64,000 bases of DNA from Schistosoma haematobium (Eukaryota; Platyhelminthes; Trematoda; Strigeidida; Schistosomatidae), in contig NC_067202.1 in assembly GCF_000699445.3 (NCBI RefSeq), positions 1,531,565 to 1,595,564 of the forward strand, given 5' to 3'. Under the pieces are notes generated by a model. That model saw only the letters and a list, made by a program, of their open reading frames with translations. It did no database searches and was not told where the DNA came from. Of the stretch, positions 40,101 to 52,100 are shown piece after piece; within the stretch, counting starts at the first letter, position 1, and every line of letters begins with the position of its first letter. A program made the position numbers and the translations under genes.

Positions 40101-43100
40101 ACATCTATATTCAGACAAAACTAAACTACAGTTACATCATTAATAGGGTGAGCAATTGACACCCATATGATCATATAAAAACAGTCAGGATTAATAAGCG
40201 AATAAGTGATAGGGCAAAAAAAGATATGACTTGAGAAGAATGAAGAAACTAGTCTGTCCAGAAGCTATATGGGCCTGGGATGGTTACCAACCACTACAGA
40301 AGTGTTGTGTTCGTTCAACAATACGACACCTTTAATATCTATCTCTTTAGCCAATACAGGTAATCTTTTTTCCCTGTTATCTCTAAGTCAAATTACCAGC
40401 AATCAGCTTCAGAAAGATAAGTTTATTGACTGTTTTGTCTTCATAACAAACAACTGACACTTAGTTGCCCCTACTTGTGTTCTTGTTCATCACAACACTA
40501 ATGTTAGTAGGAAAGATCTAAACATTAGGAATATGGTTTGAAAAGATAGAATAGAAAAGTATGCACCGAAGAAACATTGGGGATGAAGATCTAGGAGATA
40601 AAAAGTGAATGTATATGTGCCATTATGAATGATTCTAAGTTATGTCACCTTAAATCTTCAACCAAGTAGTCTGCATCGATCAACATGACTCAGAATGATA
40701 AATCTTCAAACTGAACGCCTGAATTGGTTCCTTAAACTCTTCTGATAACCCCAGGTTAAATCTACACGGCGATTTGAACTTGAGAGAAAAGGTGAGAAAT
40801 ATAGAAAGAACGCTTTACTTCAAAGTCAGTTTGTGTAAAAAACAAATTGAAGGTAGTTATAGCATTTCACATGGCGTTGGACCAATGGAAAGTTCCAGAA
40901 CCCTACTAAACATGATACCAGGATAGGTGATCATCCAATCAGAAATGCGACACGTGACTCTTCACTTTTTAGGTGTTTCTGAGAAACTGCCATGGATTGA
41001 AATCATGAGTCAGTTGAAGCTAGACCACCATGGAAAACCTGGAAGCACTGGACGGCCGTTTCGTCTTGGTATGGGACTCCTCAGCAGTGCACATCCACTA
41101 TCCCGCCCCCCACTGCTGAGGAGTCCCATACTAGGACGAAACGGCCGTCCAGTGCTTCCAGGTTTTCCATGGTGGTCTAGCTTCAACTGACTCATGATTT
41201 CAATCTGTGGAAATTTCTAAAATCTCCACATACCCGTTTCTGAGAAACGTCTATTGAATGCTGATTGGATAAAATGTTTCCGAGGGTTTTTAGGGGCCCT
41301 CTAGGCTTTTTTTTGAGAAATACTCTGAGTCTCCCCAACACAGACTAACACTCAAGATTAGTTTTATGATAATAACAAATATTAGTAACCGTACATGTGA
41401 TATGACTGCTGAATAGAAACATTTTCTGTATCTGCGATATAAAATTAGGGATCAAGATTCTGTTACTACGAGACTGGATACTTGATCAATACACAAACTG
41501 AGATCACATTATGCCAAATATATGGTTCACGACCAAATATTACAGAACTAGAGTATAAACCAGATGATGAATTATCCAACACATTTACAACAAAGCACTC
41601 TACATTCAATGAGTGTAGATTAAAAATCAATAATAGGAAAGGAACTCATATATTTAATATCAATATAGAGATTTGTGTAGATTGTAGTAGTTTCACAGTT
41701 GAATTCATTAGACCATCATTGAAAGCGTGGAAGCACTGGACGTCCGTTTCGTCCTAGTATGGGACTCGTCATTGACAGTGGGTATTCATGATCTCGTACG
41801 CCAAACTCAGTCTATAAGTTGAATGTCTGTTTGTTCATATTCAATGACTATATCAAATCTTCTTTTGAATAATTAGATGATCTTTTAAATTTCTTAACAC
41901 TAAAGGATTACATTGGAATGGAAGATATCCAATTGATGATTTAAATGCACGTATAGTTACATCAACTGGTACAGTGACAATTGTACCAACACCAGGTTTT
42001 CAAATACGTCCACCAAGACCACAACCTGAATGTATATCTGATTATTGTTCAAATGGTGGTCGATGTTATGCAGAAAATTATCAACGAAAATGTGATTGTC
42101 GATATACAGCGTATAATGGAGCAAGATGTGAAAGACGTAAGTGTTGTTTTGTCATTAATTTTTTTCGTTTTTTACAAGGGTTGTAGAACTATGTGTGACT
42201 TTCGATAACTGCATAAATTGCGCCACCCTGTGTTGGTGTGCATGTGTGGGTGGGTAATAAGTCTTTAGTGAGAATCATGATTCTAATTTGGTCTATTATT
42301 TACTCAATAGCTTGGTGTTTCTGATTTGGCCTATTACACGGTCAATCAGCATTGTTGACTTTGAGCCAACACAATTAAGTTTCTATTGCTCCGTAATTCG
42401 TAAGCTTCTCTCTATACCCTTTCGTGAGTCCGAAAGTCAGCAACCAGGGTTTACTGTATGTTTATAATTCAAACAGACTTGGTGTAAAAATATGGATAGT
42501 GGCTAGCACTGGAATCCAGGATGCGCGTTTTGTTCTATTTGAGACTCATTAGTTGGATGTGCCTACATCTCAGATTTGGTGTTCACTTCGGGACTCGAAC
42601 CCACTAACGTTCGGTTCAAACGTCATCGCGTTATTCACTTAGGATGCAGGTACATCCTGCGGACGAGTCCCAAATAGGATGAAACGCGCGTCCTGGATTC
42701 CATTGCTAGTCACTATCCATATTTGCTAATAACGCTTGTGACTTAAGGCTATATCGAAGCAATTGGCATAGAATGCACATATGCCAACATAATACTGATC
42801 GACTGCAGTCCTAAATAACAATAGGAAGATACACGTAGAACAACACCAAGTGAATTTAGACTTGGTTTACATACAGAAATACCAGACCGCACTACAACAT
42901 AATCAAGACAAAAGTGTTTGTGAATAGAAGAGACTAAATAGTAGATGGGCAACAACTTACGAATAGTAAATCGTGTATAAGGAGTTTATAAGTCAACCAA
43001 AAGCTTGAGAAAAATGGAATACATAGACATGATGATCTAGTTACTGAATGATTATATGATCATTACAATAATATTCCTTTAATAGTCGTTCTGATATATC

Positions 43101-46100
43101 AACATTAGTGAGCTCTTGTGCTTTATCATTCGATTCCATCAGTTTTTACGATCTTAACGCTTCACCAACAGGCTATCCTAAGAAATCAGCCTATAAATAT
43201 GTAAGAAACTTTATTTTCATAAGTTACTGACGACTGTTAACACAATCCGGAACCTTTGGTCACAGAATATCAAACTTAGATGTATAAGACATTTAGTTTC
43301 CAACCTTATTTGAAACTGTGAAGAAGACTTGCAATTAAGGATAGAAGATTTCGTAGCTCAACGCCCTCTGACCTAAGTAACCTATTTGTAAAGCATTCAT
43401 TGACCATTAGGACAACATCATCGTCAGTAAAAACTTCAGATATAAGTGAACTCCACATATGATCAATTGTGTTTTCTGTCAACATTAACTATGATTGGTT
43501 ATTGTTTACCTTTCTTTTATCAAAACAAATATGCAGAAAATAATAGAGTAATGGTTAGTAACAACCAATCAAATTTCAAGTCGCTAGAACTAGTTGTTAG
43601 TTCATATATGGAACAGTTCTCACAGTTTATTTCTATATGAACTTTTTGTTCATGGTGTTGTTCCAAAGGACAATGAAGTTTTTGACAAACAAAAAGTAAC
43701 CTAATTCAGAGGGTTTAAGTCTACCAACTCTGAATGAGACTGGACTATATAACCGAACTAATGACATTTCAAAGAAAATGGTTTGTTCTATATTGATGAG
43801 ATAAAACATAATTAGACCCACAGTCATTTAATGAACAGTTTTGAAGTAGATATTTTCATAAATCGAAAGTGATCATGTTTAGATATTACCAGACTATCAC
43901 AATTGATTAATCACTGGATGGTGATCAATGTCATGTGTGTCAAGTCCTTATTGGTGCAGATCGAATGCTATTGACCAAGTTGCGATGTGGCCATTAGTCT
44001 AGGTGACTCGACACTGCGTGCACTATGTTGAGATTAGATGGTGGAGCACCAGTTCCCTCAAGATTACAGGTAGACTACCTCCAACCACCATATAACCAAA
44101 CTATGCACATCATATTTCTTTAGCGATTGTGCTTCGTAGCTGTAACAAATATCCTAACACCATGTATTGAATATAAGTGTTTTAACCAAATAAGTACTTG
44201 AAGTTTTATATCACAGGTTGATTAAACAATCAATGAAATCTAGAAAGTAGTAGACGTCTACCTTGTCCTTGTCACAATCCCACAGGGGGTCAAACCTGAA
44301 ACCCTCAAGTCTTGCGTCGAAACGTTCACCTTTGGTTCGCTTAGTTGGCGTCCAATGGTTTACATTTCTAAGTCTAAGCAATTCTTGATATCAGAAAATT
44401 ATCTTCCAATACTACTGATGTGTTTTGAAACTTCAAAGTGTCATAGTTAGTCATAGGGCACTAGGTAAGGATGGAGAATCAATCGATGTGATTGTGAATT
44501 TTGGAACATGTGTCACGTATGCCCAACTAGTGCCTACTTCGATGGATTATTTTGTTTAATGTAGGAATAGGCTGAAAGAAACCAAGACGTAGCATCAGAT
44601 TAAAAAAATTCATTAACAATTAACTTGATCCATTTAGATAGATGTAGACTAAGTGTTTGGGGTCATAACCAATCGATAATGAACTAGGGTAGTTCAGAAT
44701 CGTCCCCTTTTTCCCAAAATCTCCTTATATATATGTATTTTTCTACATGAAAACCTCCCTATTACTATTGTATACTGCTACTAGTTTGACTAATGTGGGA
44801 CTTGTCTATGATGATTAGGAGTATTTGAATTATAGTACGAACTAAGAATCCCAGAAATAACGTAATCGGATCAAGAAGTACTAGATAACCACAAACGTAT
44901 GTACTGTATTTGGAATTCGAAATCAAGCATTTAAAAAGTATAAAGGAATCATTAGTTCATTCAAACACGACATCCACCACAGCTTAAATTAGAGTCTTAG
45001 TGTCTGTAATCGATTGTACGTCTTCTTAAGTTCATCCTGTGCCTGTCCGACATTGTATTGGATAAAAACTCTGTATTATCTAGAATGCGCTTATTAGTAT
45101 TGGAACTAACAACCTAAATCGGAACAGATTCACCTGGTTCCTGGAATTGTATTTGATCAACATGTCGATTGTGTGTACTTAAGTCATTGATATCTAAAAT
45201 TCGCGCCATAGATTTCTCGACATTCTTCAGTACAATCCCCGTGGATGGTCGGAGACCATTTCCACGATGATATGCAACTTCTGCAGACTCCAAACATCTC
45301 ATATTCAACAGGAGAATTCTTCCTTTTAATAGCTTTGATGGAGTCTCTTTCATCACAGAATGTCTGGTATTTCTATATTGCAGTAGAAAGGTATCTACTC
45401 CCCTCTCCAGTTCATTAAATGTTGAGGCGGCAATAGAATCAATAGTAGTTATGTCCTGACCAAATTTTCTGCCTGACCATTACAAAAAAGATGTCTGGGA
45501 GCAGTAAAAAGATGTTTGCACCCTATATCATTCAACCGAGTAGTGACTGCATCTGCAGCAAAATGAGAGCCATTATCGGTCACTAACATCATGGGAACCC
45601 CTTCTCGACTAAACACTTTTCTTAATGCTTGAATCGTGAAGTCAGAAATCGGTGAGGTTGTAAAAAAAAACCTCAGGCTACTTTGAAAAAGAATCAGTGA
45701 CTACAAGTGCATAGTATTTGCCCTGAAACGGACCACGATAGTCTGCATGAACTCTCTACCAGACCTCAGACGATACTGGCCATGGAGACCACTTCTAAGG
45801 TTGGTTTTTCAACTTATGACACGTTTCACAGTTGTTTGCTGTACGACATATATCTGCATTTATCCCTGGCCATCAACATGTGAGCCCTGCCAAGGACTTC
45901 ATTTTCTCAACACCTAAATGACCACTATGAAGATCTTCAAGGACAGATTTACGCAATGAAGGAGGAATAACAACACGATCATTTAAACACAAAATACCAT
46001 CAGGAGTAGTGTATAGCTCATCCCGCTTTGAAAAATAGACAGGAAATTTACGTTTCAGATTAGCATTTCAGCCTTTCTGAATAATCCTCAAAAGCTTCAG

Positions 46101-49100
46101 AAGTTGAATGAATATCTAACTGTTCCATCGCAGGTTCCATCCCGACGCCAATATGATAATTAGGAGTATTTGAATTATAGTACGAACTAAGAATCCCAGA
46201 AATAACTTAATCGAATCAAGAAGTACTAGATAAGCACGAACGAATATACTGTATTTGGAATTCGAAACCAAGCATTCTATTGTAGTTTAGTAACATGAAT
46301 TAGTATTAATGTGTCAGATTCTACATTGCACACCATTGGCTGACTATTCACTGGTTAGCGTTTTTTAGCGAGTTAGTTTTCTACAGGATGGGGTCGCTAA
46401 CCCCATGCCCAACTCTCCTCCTTTATCCGGGCTTGGGACCGGCAGTGGCCCCCGGAGGGACTCCAGGGGGAGTTATTGACTGTCTATTCATTCAATCTTA
46501 TTTCAATATTTTGATTCATGTAACATTTGACATTTTTCTTTATCTCTATCTGTTTTTAGAATCTCGTGGTTTTATGCCACAGATACCAGATAATGGAGCT
46601 TTTGTAATTTATCAAATTCAACCATTAAATCGAACAAATCGTGATCAATTAAGAGTTGCTTTTCAAACATGGTATAATGATGGTCCAATTGTACGTGTTG
46701 TACAAACAGATGGTTCATATTATGAAGTTTATTTAGTAAGTGGATATTATACTGAAATTATCAGAAAGAGCGGGGTTTTATGTAAATTTTAATAATTTAA
46801 TAGTTGAATTCATGAGTCTACAGGTTAAGAGTTCGTGCACAAGATCAATAGATCGTGGGTTCGAATCCTACGAGTGGGATCGTGGATGCTTACTATCATT
46901 AAAGAATCTCATACTAGGACGAAATGGCCATCCAGTGCTTCCAGGGGGTCTAGATGTAGTTGACTCAGGAATTCAACTATTTATTTTAAGAAGATCATAT
47001 CAATTTAACTTTGAAAGTAAATACCACACATAATTAACAAAGTTCTTATGATTTTACAAATGGTTTGTGTCAACCAATTTGATTGGTGTAATATGGTTTA
47101 GATTCTGAGCAGAAACAGATTATTATTATTACTACAGATCTGATTGAAGGATCTCCTGTTTACTGAACGTGTAAAAGACTATTACATAATCGTTTTTAAC
47201 ATCAACTTTATAATCAGTTAGTAACTTATTGATAACCATGAACTGGTGAGACTTAAATTCATGGACGACGTTTGAGCAATGCTTGAATGACTTTGGAATA
47301 TCCACCTATTTATTAGAGTTAAATGAAGGTTATATATTAGTATGAGGAATTCAAATTATGATTTACAGTTGATGATTAGGGGTTAGCAATTAGATTTAAG
47401 GTTTTCATCACCAACTGATACCAGTTATAATGCCAATATAACATTTAGACAAATGAGTGAATGAATTTCGCGCCAAAATCTGCTATCTTTAATCTGATTG
47501 GTTCGTCTATAAATTAGAAGCTAAAAGTCTAGTTTTATCATGACATTAAATCTTTTTTTCGATTATAATTCCATTGTTGATAATGTTGACTGAAGTTTGA
47601 TCATTCTGTGTTGGTATATCTATGCAAACCATATAGATTGTTTCAATATAACCATTTTATTTGAATGGATTAGATGGATAAAGAATAACAGTAGAATCGA
47701 AGATCTGTGTTTTGTCGTAGCATGGACTTGTCATCTGGATTTGTCTATATCCGAGTTCTGATGTTCACATAAGGATAAGAACCTTATACATTCTGCTTTA
47801 AACTCCAATGTATTATTTATTGAGAAAATTAATGTCAAAATGAAGATACATCCAGCTGATAAGTCATAAACAGTAGTAGACGTTAGTCCTAGGTTCTGTT
47901 GATAGCTAGTAACAAACAACCTATTCTGTAAAAAAAAAATGATCATGATATTTACAAAATAAGCCTAAACCGATATATTGATTATAAACAAAGATGGATG
48001 GTGGATAGTAGTGGAGTCCAGGACGCACTTTTCGTCCTATTCGGGACTTGTCAGACGAATATACCTACATCCCAGAGTAAACATGAACTCTAGGACTTAA
48101 ACCTAGTACCGTTCACTTCAACCGCTATCATGTTATCCACTTAGCTACTGAATCCTGATAGTCACCTGGTTGTTTTACTTGAATCTTTCCATTGTTGTTT
48201 AGAACTGTAATCGATCAGTCTTTTGTTAACATTTATAACAGACCAAAAAAAGGAAAACCAATTCGCTTAAATCAATAAAGGTTTATATTGACTTTGTTAT
48301 TGATTATCAATATCATATTAGTAGTATATTGTTACCAAGAGAACAAACAAAAAATATGATTAATATATTTTTTTCTTTTTATGAAAATAAAAATTCCATA
48401 GTTACTAATGTGATTTTATTCAATGACTAATGTATATAGAAGATCCCAATCTATTTATAACTTGAAAAAGGTCACTATGACTGAACTAAAAAAATTTATG
48501 TTTTGTTCCTTTTTTCTTTTTTGATCGATTGATTCCAAAACAGAGATATCTATAGTGGACTATTTAGGATGAACTTAACATAATTGAATAATAACAAATT
48601 ACATAATACATTTAGAATATTTTAATGTTATAATATTCATTTATGAAATATCTTATAACCTATTGATTCATTATATGATATAGTTCATTAATTAGAATTT
48701 GGCACTGTGCCAAACTCAATCAATTAGTCAGCTACAACTTAAGACTGGGCACATATTTGTGCATCGGTTCAAGTTGCCATACCTCACCGCATTAACACAA
48801 CAAGATGAATACCGGAACCGAAAAAAAGTAGTTAATTCAACTGTGGTAATATATAAAAGAATGATTGTGTATAAGGATATAGTACAGGAAGAAAGAATTA
48901 GTTCGTAGAACGAAAGATATGAAGCGATTTTAATCTCTTAGTTTAAGGGGAGACAGGGAGTGTATACACCGATGCCATTGTGATCGATTCTCAGCCAAGT
49001 CACATACAATCTCCAACCATTGGTTACGATAGTCACACGGACCCCAATCAAGTGGTCTGCATCTATCAACATGGCTCAGACTAGAAGTTTGTGATTTTGT

Positions 49101-52100
49101 GGACTGATGCCACATTTTGGTTTGACCACCCCTAAATTTCTTTCAACCATCTCCAACGTCGGTTAGCATTGCACGTCGTGGTAATCGATGTTCAGCCATA
49201 CGTAACAGGTGACCCAACCATCTCAGTCGATGAAGATTCACAACCTTATCAACTGATTTACCATCATCATTCCCTAATACCCTACGTCCAAACTCACCAT
49301 TACTTACCCAGTGATCCCAGAAGACGCCAGCAATCTTTCTAAAGCATGTGTAGTCAAATACTAGTAGCTTACGAGTATCTTCTACTCTTAATGGCCATGT
49401 TTCGCTACCGTAAATTAAAATTGTGCCAAACTAATGATACATTAACTAGTACTAGCAGCTTAAAGTGAATTCTAAGTTCTTACTAGTTCTTTTTTTTGCT
49501 TAACTGTATCTGTTTGAGTCCAGGACATAAATCTTTGCTCTTATTTTATGAATAATGTATATTTCAGACATTTATGATTTATATACAAGCAAACCAGATC
49601 ACATCACATCATAAAATGACAATTAATGATTATACAAGATCAATTGAATAGTGTTTGTCAGTGTAAGAGACTGTAACTAATCACTTGATGAGCTTGTAAA
49701 TCTTAATCGACTAGGATGGTTGGACCGTGTTACATATGCTTGAAAACCAATTACCATGACGCACAATGCTGACTAGTGTTGGAGATGGTTGAAAGAAATT
49801 TAGGGGTGGTCAAACCAAAATGTGGCATCAGTCCACAAAATCACAAACTTCTAGTTTGAGCCATGTTGATATATGCAGACCACTTGATTGGGGTCCGTGT
49901 GACTATCGTAACCAATGGTTGGATACTATGTGTGACATGGATCAAAATCGATCACAATGGTGTATGTGTATACACTCTGTCTTCCCTTAAACTTTGAGAT
50001 TAAAATTATTATATACCTTTCTTCCTGTTTTGTATTCTTATTCACATATATTACTATCATTCAAGTAACTACTTCTATGACTTTGGTGTTCATCTTGTTG
50101 TACTAATGAGATATGACAACTTGAACCGATGTATATATGTACATGATCCTACGTTGTAGCTGGCTGACTGAACTTGATAATAGTAAATCGTAGAGTAATA
50201 CTCCATAGGTCAAATGAATGTTTAAAATAAAAAGAATATGAATATACAAATAATATAGTTATTGAATAAACAAAGATAGATGGTAACTAACAGTGGTATC
50301 CAGGACTCACGTTTCGTCCTATTTAAGACTCATCAGCTAGATGTACCTTCATCCTGAATTCTACTACTAGCCACCATTCATCTTTGTTTATAAATCTTGT
50401 GACTTAATGTAGTATCGAGGTAATCTTTACAGGATACACACATACCAACAAGAGATAGATCATTTACAGTCCTAAACAACAATGCATAGATACAAGTGAA
50501 ACAATACCAAGTGAATTTAGTTAACAATAGGATTATATGTAATAATAGTCTATAAATAGACTCTAATGGTAACTATTCACTTATTCTTCATTAAGATAAT
50601 GACAATCTACTTATAAGTAGACAAATTTGTAAACTACACTGATTGTTTCTTTCTTTCATTCTTTTGTTTTTTCATGATTTCACATGGAAACACAAGTGAA
50701 TGAATATTCTCATAAGACAAATATTTGTTAACATTCGAAATAATGCAGGCTGTATAATAGAAATTCAATTCAATTATGAATTCTAGACAATAGTCTATGT
50801 GAATTATAAAAGTTTTTCAATCAGTGAAATCATTAACAAACATTTCGTCCGATTATTTCAATCTCGTCAGTTGTATAGACATTTACAGTTCAGTGTTGAT
50901 ATTGACTGTGTAACCTTCAGGGATTTAATGATGTTCAAAGAGAATATAATCTGTATCATAGTTAGATATGTTATCATCAGTATAGGGGTTGTGGAGATTG
51001 TTAAGTTTTTGATTGAGATCATGAACCGGTTGATGTTAGACCACCATTGAAAACCTGGAAGCACTGAACGGCCGTTCCGTCCTATTGTGGGACTCCTCAG
51101 CAATGCGTATCCATGATCCCACACAAGGGATTCAAACCCAGGGCGTTCAGTCTCGCGCGCAAACGCCTAATGTACTGGACCACTGAGTCGGCATCCAATA
51201 GTGTTAATGTCTAACCTCAACCATCGCATGAAATTACGTGACTATCTTCCATTGTACTGAGGTAGACATCTGTTTCTACCCGACACGGATTAGCTCCACC
51301 GGTCACGGCTTCTCACTAGAACTCCGAGAATTTTCTCACGAAGCTAGTTACTAGTGAGTACATGGTAATTATCAGTATAGGGGCTAATCCAGGTTTCCAA
51401 TGGTGGTCTAACATTAATCGGTTCATGATCTCAATCAAAAAGATATGTTGTCATTATGATAATAGTAATAATAATATCAACTATTAAATTCACTTGAATC
51501 TTCCTAGTGATTCCACTGCTAGCCACTATTCATCTTTGCTTAGAATGCTTGTAAATTAAGGCAATATCAAGGCAACCCGTAGAGGATGCACATATATCAA
51601 CAAGAGACTGATCATTTGCAACCCTAAACAACAAATGGAAGATACAAGTAAACAACATCAAGTGAATTTAAACTTCACCCCATTACACAAGCAGGTGGCT
51701 AACAGGATTCAGTAGTTAAGTGGATAATGCGATACTGGGTTCGTGTCTCAGAGTGAACATCAACTCAGGGATGTAGGTACATCCGTCTGACAAGTCCCAA
51801 ATAGGACGAAACGTGGGTCCTGGATTCCACTGCTAACCACTATCCATCTTTGTTTATCATATCAACTATTGTCTGATCATCAGTATTGATGGAATCCTGT
51901 TACTTTCCTCGTATCATGTGATAAGAATACTGACAATAAATACTGAAACTTATGACATTTAGAACGAGTTACTGAAATATCGTTTCTATGTATTCACAGA
52001 TATTGTTTAACTGTCCCCTAAATTGCAGCAATAATGAAAAAGTACTACACTGAACAAAGTGGATAACATCATAATCAGCAGATAAGCGGATATAGAGAAG

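Larger units (their letters stand above)
40995..41205. repeat. SINE2 inverted pair: 95-bp-arm palindrome with two ribozymes
   Basis: Arms 40995-41089 and 41111-41205 are reverse complements with only two mismatches, separated by 21 bp (41090-41110). Each arm holds a complete SINE2 hammerhead plus tail but no tRNA-like part. Near identity of the arms means either recent origin or gene conversion. Confidence 0.9.
44809..46275 (-). mobile_element. Internally deleted Ty3/gypsy LTR element
   Basis: Two 122-bp direct repeats (44809-44930 and 46154-46275) begin TGAT-ATTAGGAG and end AAGCAT, acting as LTRs. Between them, on the minus strand: a gag-like start just inside the right repeat ([20 protein letters not shown]), then at once the pol end with [22 protein letters not shown] (zinc-binding part of integrase), [18 protein letters not shown] and VTDNGSHF (integrase core). 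Protease, reverse transcriptase and RNase H are missing, and stops and a frameshift interrupt the rest. It resembles the K02A2.6-type gypsy group. Inactive. Confidence 0.75.

Noticed and set aside
41877..41940. Upstream acceptor for exon 14 at 41875-41876
   Set aside because: In the required phase it runs into a stop codon; the acceptor at 41904-41905 continues the LamG and EGF frame.
42645..42700. Active hammerhead
   Set aside because: The core reads CGGACGA and stem II has a mismatch; called only as a degenerate Sm-alpha copy.
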